DNA from: Neptunicella marina
GTDB taxonomy: Bacteria; Pseudomonadota; Gammaproteobacteria; Enterobacterales; Alteromonadaceae
Length of the DNA: 33,697 bases
Assembly: GCF_014270035.1 (NCBI RefSeq)
Contig: NZ_JACNEP010000025.1
Coordinates: 1-33,697 of the forward strand
Direction of reading: 5' to 3'
Shown: positions 31,727 through 33,697 of the stretch, one piece after another
Layout of the letters: every line of letters begins with the position of its first letter
Position numbering within the stretch: position 1 is the first letter of the stretch
The notes under the pieces: model-generated
What the model was told of the DNA's origin: nothing
The model's input: the letters and a program-made list of their open reading frames with translations, nothing else
Databases searched by the model: none
Made by a program: the position numbers and the translations under genes

Positions 31727-32436
31727 GGTTGAATTTCCTTACCGTCCCAGGCGAAACATTTACCTGAATCCTGCGCTGTCAGACTTAATAAAACGCTGAG
31801 TAACTGCTCAGCTGAATAATCGGGCGTAAATAGTTTTTCTTTGGCGACATTGCCCTGAAACGGCGCTGATAAATTACTTTTTACTGTGCCCGGATGCAAA
31901 CCCACGACCACAGCCTGTTTGTGAGTACGGGCGATTTCAATTGACGCGCTTTTAATAAACATATTTAACGCAGCTTTAGACATCCGATAGGCATACCAGC
32001 CACCTAAGCGGTTATCCGAAATACTGCCCACTCTGGCAGACAGCGCCGCAAATATTGCGTTTGACTGTTTATCTAAACGAGGCAATACATATTTAGCGAT
32101 TAAAGCAGGGATAACAGTATTTACCTCAAACAAACGCTGCATACAGTTTGCATTAAGGTTTTTTAGTGATTTTTCCGGCAGACATTCGTCACTATGCAAC
32201 ATGCCCGTTGCCACTAATACCATGTTAAACGGTGCCTGATGAGTTGCCGTTTTTATAGCGCTCTCCAAAGCAGATTCATCTAAAAAATCCACTTGATGAT
32301 GTATTACCCCATCTATCGCATTTTGTTTACGTGAGAAGGCATGAACCGTTGCTGTAGGATATTGCGCTCTAAGTTTGCAAATTAACGCGCAACCTATCGC
32401 CCCACTGCTGCCAAACACCGCTATATTCGTTGTCAT
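31723..32436 (-). CDS. Short-chain dehydrogenase/reductase
   Basis: A 237-residue SDR. The NAD(P)-binding motif is FGSSGAIG near residue 8, a variant of TGxxxGxG. LVATGML replaces the NNAG strand, Ser of ALSARVGSI is the catalytic serine, and Y-R-M-S-K (YAYRMSKAAL) supplies the Tyr and Lys. The post-active-site GLHPGTVKSNLS is normal for the CsgA-like/C-factor subgroup. The substrate is unknown. Its stop overlaps the photolyase start (ATGA), and in marine bacteria such SDRs are often next to photolyases, which suggests a light- or UV-linked operon. Confidence 0.9.
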   Translation of the reverse strand: MTTNIAVFGSSGAIGCALICKLRAQYPTATVHAFSRKQNAIDGVIHHQVDFLDESALESAIKTATHQAPFNMVLVATGMLHSDECLPEKSLKNLNANCMQRLFEVNTVIPALIAKYVLPRLDKQSNAIFAALSARVGSISDNRLGGWYAYRMSKAALNMFIKSASIEIARTHKQAVVVGLHPGTVKSNLSAPFQGNVAKEKLFTPDYSAEQLLSVLLSLTAQDSGKCFAWDGKEIQP

Positions 32437-32450
32437 TTCAGCATTACATT

Positions 32451-32663
32451 CTAAAAATACTCGTGTTTGGCTATACGTCTGAATTGACGGACTGGTTCAG
32501 TTTTGATTTGAAATAAAGATCTGACTAGATGAAATCCAGCTCCCACTGGATATTCAAAATGATGCTTGTAACGGGAAAATTTGAGTTCACCAGAAAACAA
32601 AGGAATTAGAGTGAAGCGCGTTCCTAAATAATTAATAACCCAAACACGAAGTAATTTGACCAA
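32451..32663 (-). CDS. Doubtful 70-aa ORF, possibly a gene remnant
   Basis: An ORF starting only at TTG or a further upstream non-ATG codon, without a Shine-Dalgarno sequence. It ends 14 nt before the SDR start. The protein has a hydrophobic N-terminus that continues upstream in frame, then a basic segment (KFSRYKHHFEYPVGAGFHLVR) that looks protein-like. I recognise no family. It could be the 3' remnant of a decayed gene or simply non-coding. The rest of the 326-bp gap (32437-32762) shows AT-rich DNA with short repeats of TTTAAA and nothing else I can support. Confidence 0.25.
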   Translation of the reverse strand: MVKLLRVWVINYLGTRFTLIPLFSGELKFSRYKHHFEYPVGAGFHLVRSLFQIKTEPVRQFRRIAKHEYF

Positions 32664-32762
32664 AATACAAATGAACGTAAAAATTACGCGGCAAATAGCA
32701 ACAAAGCCAATTTAAAGCCTAATGGCGTGGAAGTATCCGTTAAAGTCCAATTTAAACGCTGT

Positions 32763-33326
32763 TTAAAGAGGGTTTAAAGTACCAGTAACCCGACCAACAA
32801 CAATAAAAGAATCCAACTTGTCAGCATCAACAGTTACAGGAACAAATCGATTATTATCTGCTACCAGAATGAGCGAGTTATTTAAACCCGTTTGAATTCT
32901 GCGTGGCACCTGCTGATTCTCCAACGCAATTATGTAGATACTGCCCTCTTTAGGGTTTCTATCGCTGTAATCAATTGACAATGTCGCACCAACAGCAATG
33001 GTGGGTGACATTGAATCATCATTAATTAAAATTTCAGACTTTGCACTGCATAACGGCTTTGGCTCAACTACTGCAGACTGAACACTATGAAAACTATCTA
33101 TCTGATCACCAAGCACGCCAACTTTTAGCCGTAAGCGCAACAACTCCATAAAATCACAACCGGTCGTGTTTGATAGCGCAGCCAGGTAATCAACATCACA
33201 AAGTCTGTCTTTCTCATAAGCTTTGAGCATGTTTTCATGCCAGGGGTATTTCCGGCTCATTTCAGCCCTGGAAATGCGCTGTTCTCTAATTTCAAACAAG
33301 TGTCTGCAAAATTGCATCACATCCAT
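32763..33326 (-). CDS. S24/LexA-like phage-type repressor, probably not self-cleaving
   Basis: A 187-residue protein. The N-terminal half (about 1-75) is helical and looks like a divergent HTH (RAEMSRKYPWHENMLKAYEKDRLCDVDYLAALSNTTGC). Residues 95-187 form an S24 peptidase fold: DSMSPTI with Ser105, GSIYIIALENQQV, then LILVADNNRF and the closing FIVVGRVTGTL. In active LexA/CI-type proteins a Lys follows about 35-40 residues after the Ser; here that position reads P-R142-R. The Ser/Lys dyad thus seems incomplete and autoproteolysis doubtful. It is isolated, without other phage genes in the window, beside a tRNA-tail element. Confidence 0.8.
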   Translation of the reverse strand: MDVMQFCRHLFEIREQRISRAEMSRKYPWHENMLKAYEKDRLCDVDYLAALSNTTGCDFMELLRLRLKVGVLGDQIDSFHSVQSAVVEPKPLCSAKSEILINDDSMSPTIAVGATLSIDYSDRNPKEGSIYIIALENQQVPRRIQTGLNNSLILVADNNRFVPVTVDADKLDSFIVVGRVTGTLNPL

Positions 33327-33460
33327 TGATATTCACCATATAGAAATTTCAATAAAAAACAGACATTCGCGTCTTACACAACTATACAAACAAGCTCATT
33401 TGATATCTAGAATTGTGTTAATACATACAAGAATGAGACATAAAATGAGCTTACACGACT

Positions 33461-33496
33461 GGCACCGTGGCGACAGGAGCTTGCGACCGCACGCCT
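33461..33496. repeat. Imperfect GC-rich palindrome (REP-like candidate)
   Basis: GGCACCGTGGCGACAGGAGC followed by TTGCGACCGCACGCC forms an imperfect inverted repeat with GTGG pairing to CCGCAC through a bulge, outer GGC/GCC pairs and a central AGCT. It is much richer in G+C than its surroundings. Intergenic palindromes of this look are commonly dispersed REP-type repeats. With one copy in the window that remains a guess. Confidence 0.35.
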
Positions 33497-33503
33497 AAAA
33501 GCA

Positions 33504-33530
33504 GAAAACCCAGCTTTCGCTGGGTTTTCT
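33504..33530. terminator. Bidirectional intrinsic terminator
   Basis: GAAAACCCAGC (33504-33514) and GCTGGGTTTTC (33519-33529) make a perfect 11-bp stem with a UUUC/GAAA tetraloop and A/T flanks on each side. Read on the minus strand it directly follows the tRNA-tail sequence, as a terminator would after a tRNA gene. Confidence 0.75.
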
Positions 33531-33540
33531 TCAACAATAA

Positions 33541-33559
33541 TGGCGGTGAGGGAGGGATT
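33541..33559 (-). repeat. Orphan 3' end of a tRNA-Ser gene
   Basis: On the minus strand AATCCCTCCCTCACCGCCA reads as the end of the T-loop (AAT), the T-stem 3' half (CCCTC), the acceptor strand (CCTCACC), G73 and CCA. It closely resembles the end of tRNA-Ser(GCU). The sequence before it cannot form the rest of a tRNA, so only the tail is present. It may be a unit of a tRNA-tail repeat (as in E. coli rtT) or a relic att site. Confidence 0.65.
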
Positions 33560-33697
33560 ACAAAATACATCCTGTATTTTGCCCTTCGGGCCGCCTTTTC
33601 GGCGTTCAAATTCGTTCCAGACCTGAAGGATCCCCACGAATTTAATTCCACAGTTTTCCCTTAGAGTGAACAATTTCCATTAGTTCTTTGAGCAGGA
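33560..33697 (-). other. Structured non-coding segment with three stacked hairpins
   Basis: Just before the tRNA tail on the minus strand come three consecutive hairpins: GCCGAAAAGGC, GCCCGAAGGGC and AAAATACA-GGA-TGTATTTT (33561-33579). The ORFs read across this stretch on both strands are short and resemble no protein. The remainder to the window end is AT-rich, without a recognisable gene. The compact fold would suit the spacer of a tRNA transcript that starts outside the window. Confidence 0.45.

Noticed and set aside
32690-32762. Possible integron attC-like site (GCCTAAT ... GTTAAAG).
   Set aside because: No proper paired core sites or R/L box symmetry could be aligned, and there is no integrase or cassette array.
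33407-33673. Several 65-91 aa ORFs near the right end.
   Set aside because: They cross a terminator, a palindrome, hairpins and a tRNA tail, lack ribosome-binding sites and show no protein-like pattern.

Overview
The window looks like chromosomal DNA of a marine gammaproteobacterium, most likely of the order Alteromonadales. The grounds are the moderate, AT-leaning base composition, the adk/htpG/recR/ybaB/dnaX/apt order, an E. coli-like IbpA, a TonB2-type (ttp) energy-transduction cluster, and the general character of the proteins. This placement is an inference; there is no rRNA or complete tRNA gene here to confirm it.

Layout. 1-2.6 kb: a 2-oxoglutarate/Fe(II) oxygenase, the small heat-shock protein IbpA behind a sigma-32-like promoter and a ROSE-like RNA thermometer, and a secreted TPR protein. 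2.6-10.7 kb (all minus): an alpha/beta hydrolase, adk, htpG (strong sigma-32-like promoter), then the apt-dnaX-ybaB-recR operon. dnaX has an unusually long linker and an in-frame A AAA AAG heptamer that would yield a gamma-like product. A 41-residue membrane protein lies just before apt. 10.8-12.8 kb: an HvfABC/bufferin-type operon with a secreted Cys-rich precursor carrying eight EGKCG motifs in four identical-length repeats, a DUF692/MNIO multinuclear iron oxidase and a DUF2063 partner. This is a copper-binding RiPP-like system. 12.9-17.9 kb: a six-gene TonB2-type complex (DUF3450/TtpB, TtpC, ExbB, ExbD, TonB, TPR). 18.4-21.3 kb: a large Oar-like TonB-dependent receptor with its own sigma-70-like promoter, presumably energised by the neighbouring complex.

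21.5-25.5 kb: tryptophan 2,3-dioxygenase, a ComFB-like protein, the 4.5S SRP RNA gene (ffs), a Leu/Phe/Val dehydrogenase, a divergent Lrp/AsnC regulator and a DUF1415 protein. 25.7-29.8 kb: a compact island with a GNAT-C39 peptidase fusion, an RMD1/DUF155 membrane protein, a second paralogous GNAT and a RimK-like ATP-grasp ligase with a distinct N-terminal domain. It reads as a peptide ligation/acetylation/cleavage system of unknown product. 30.0-32.4 kb: a tightly overlapping SDR - FeS photolyase (PhrB type) - DUF2256 operon.

32.4-33.7 kb: a weak ORF, an S24-type repressor lacking the expected catalytic Lys, and a non-coding tail with a palindrome, a terminator, an orphan 19-nt tRNA-Ser 3' end and three stacked hairpins. 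The tail resembles E. coli rtT-type tRNA-tail repeats or a relic attachment site.

The two systems most worth following are the EGKCG-repeat HvfABC operon and the RimK-like/GNAT/C39/RMD1 island. All family names come from recognising motifs in the translated sequence; no searches were run.
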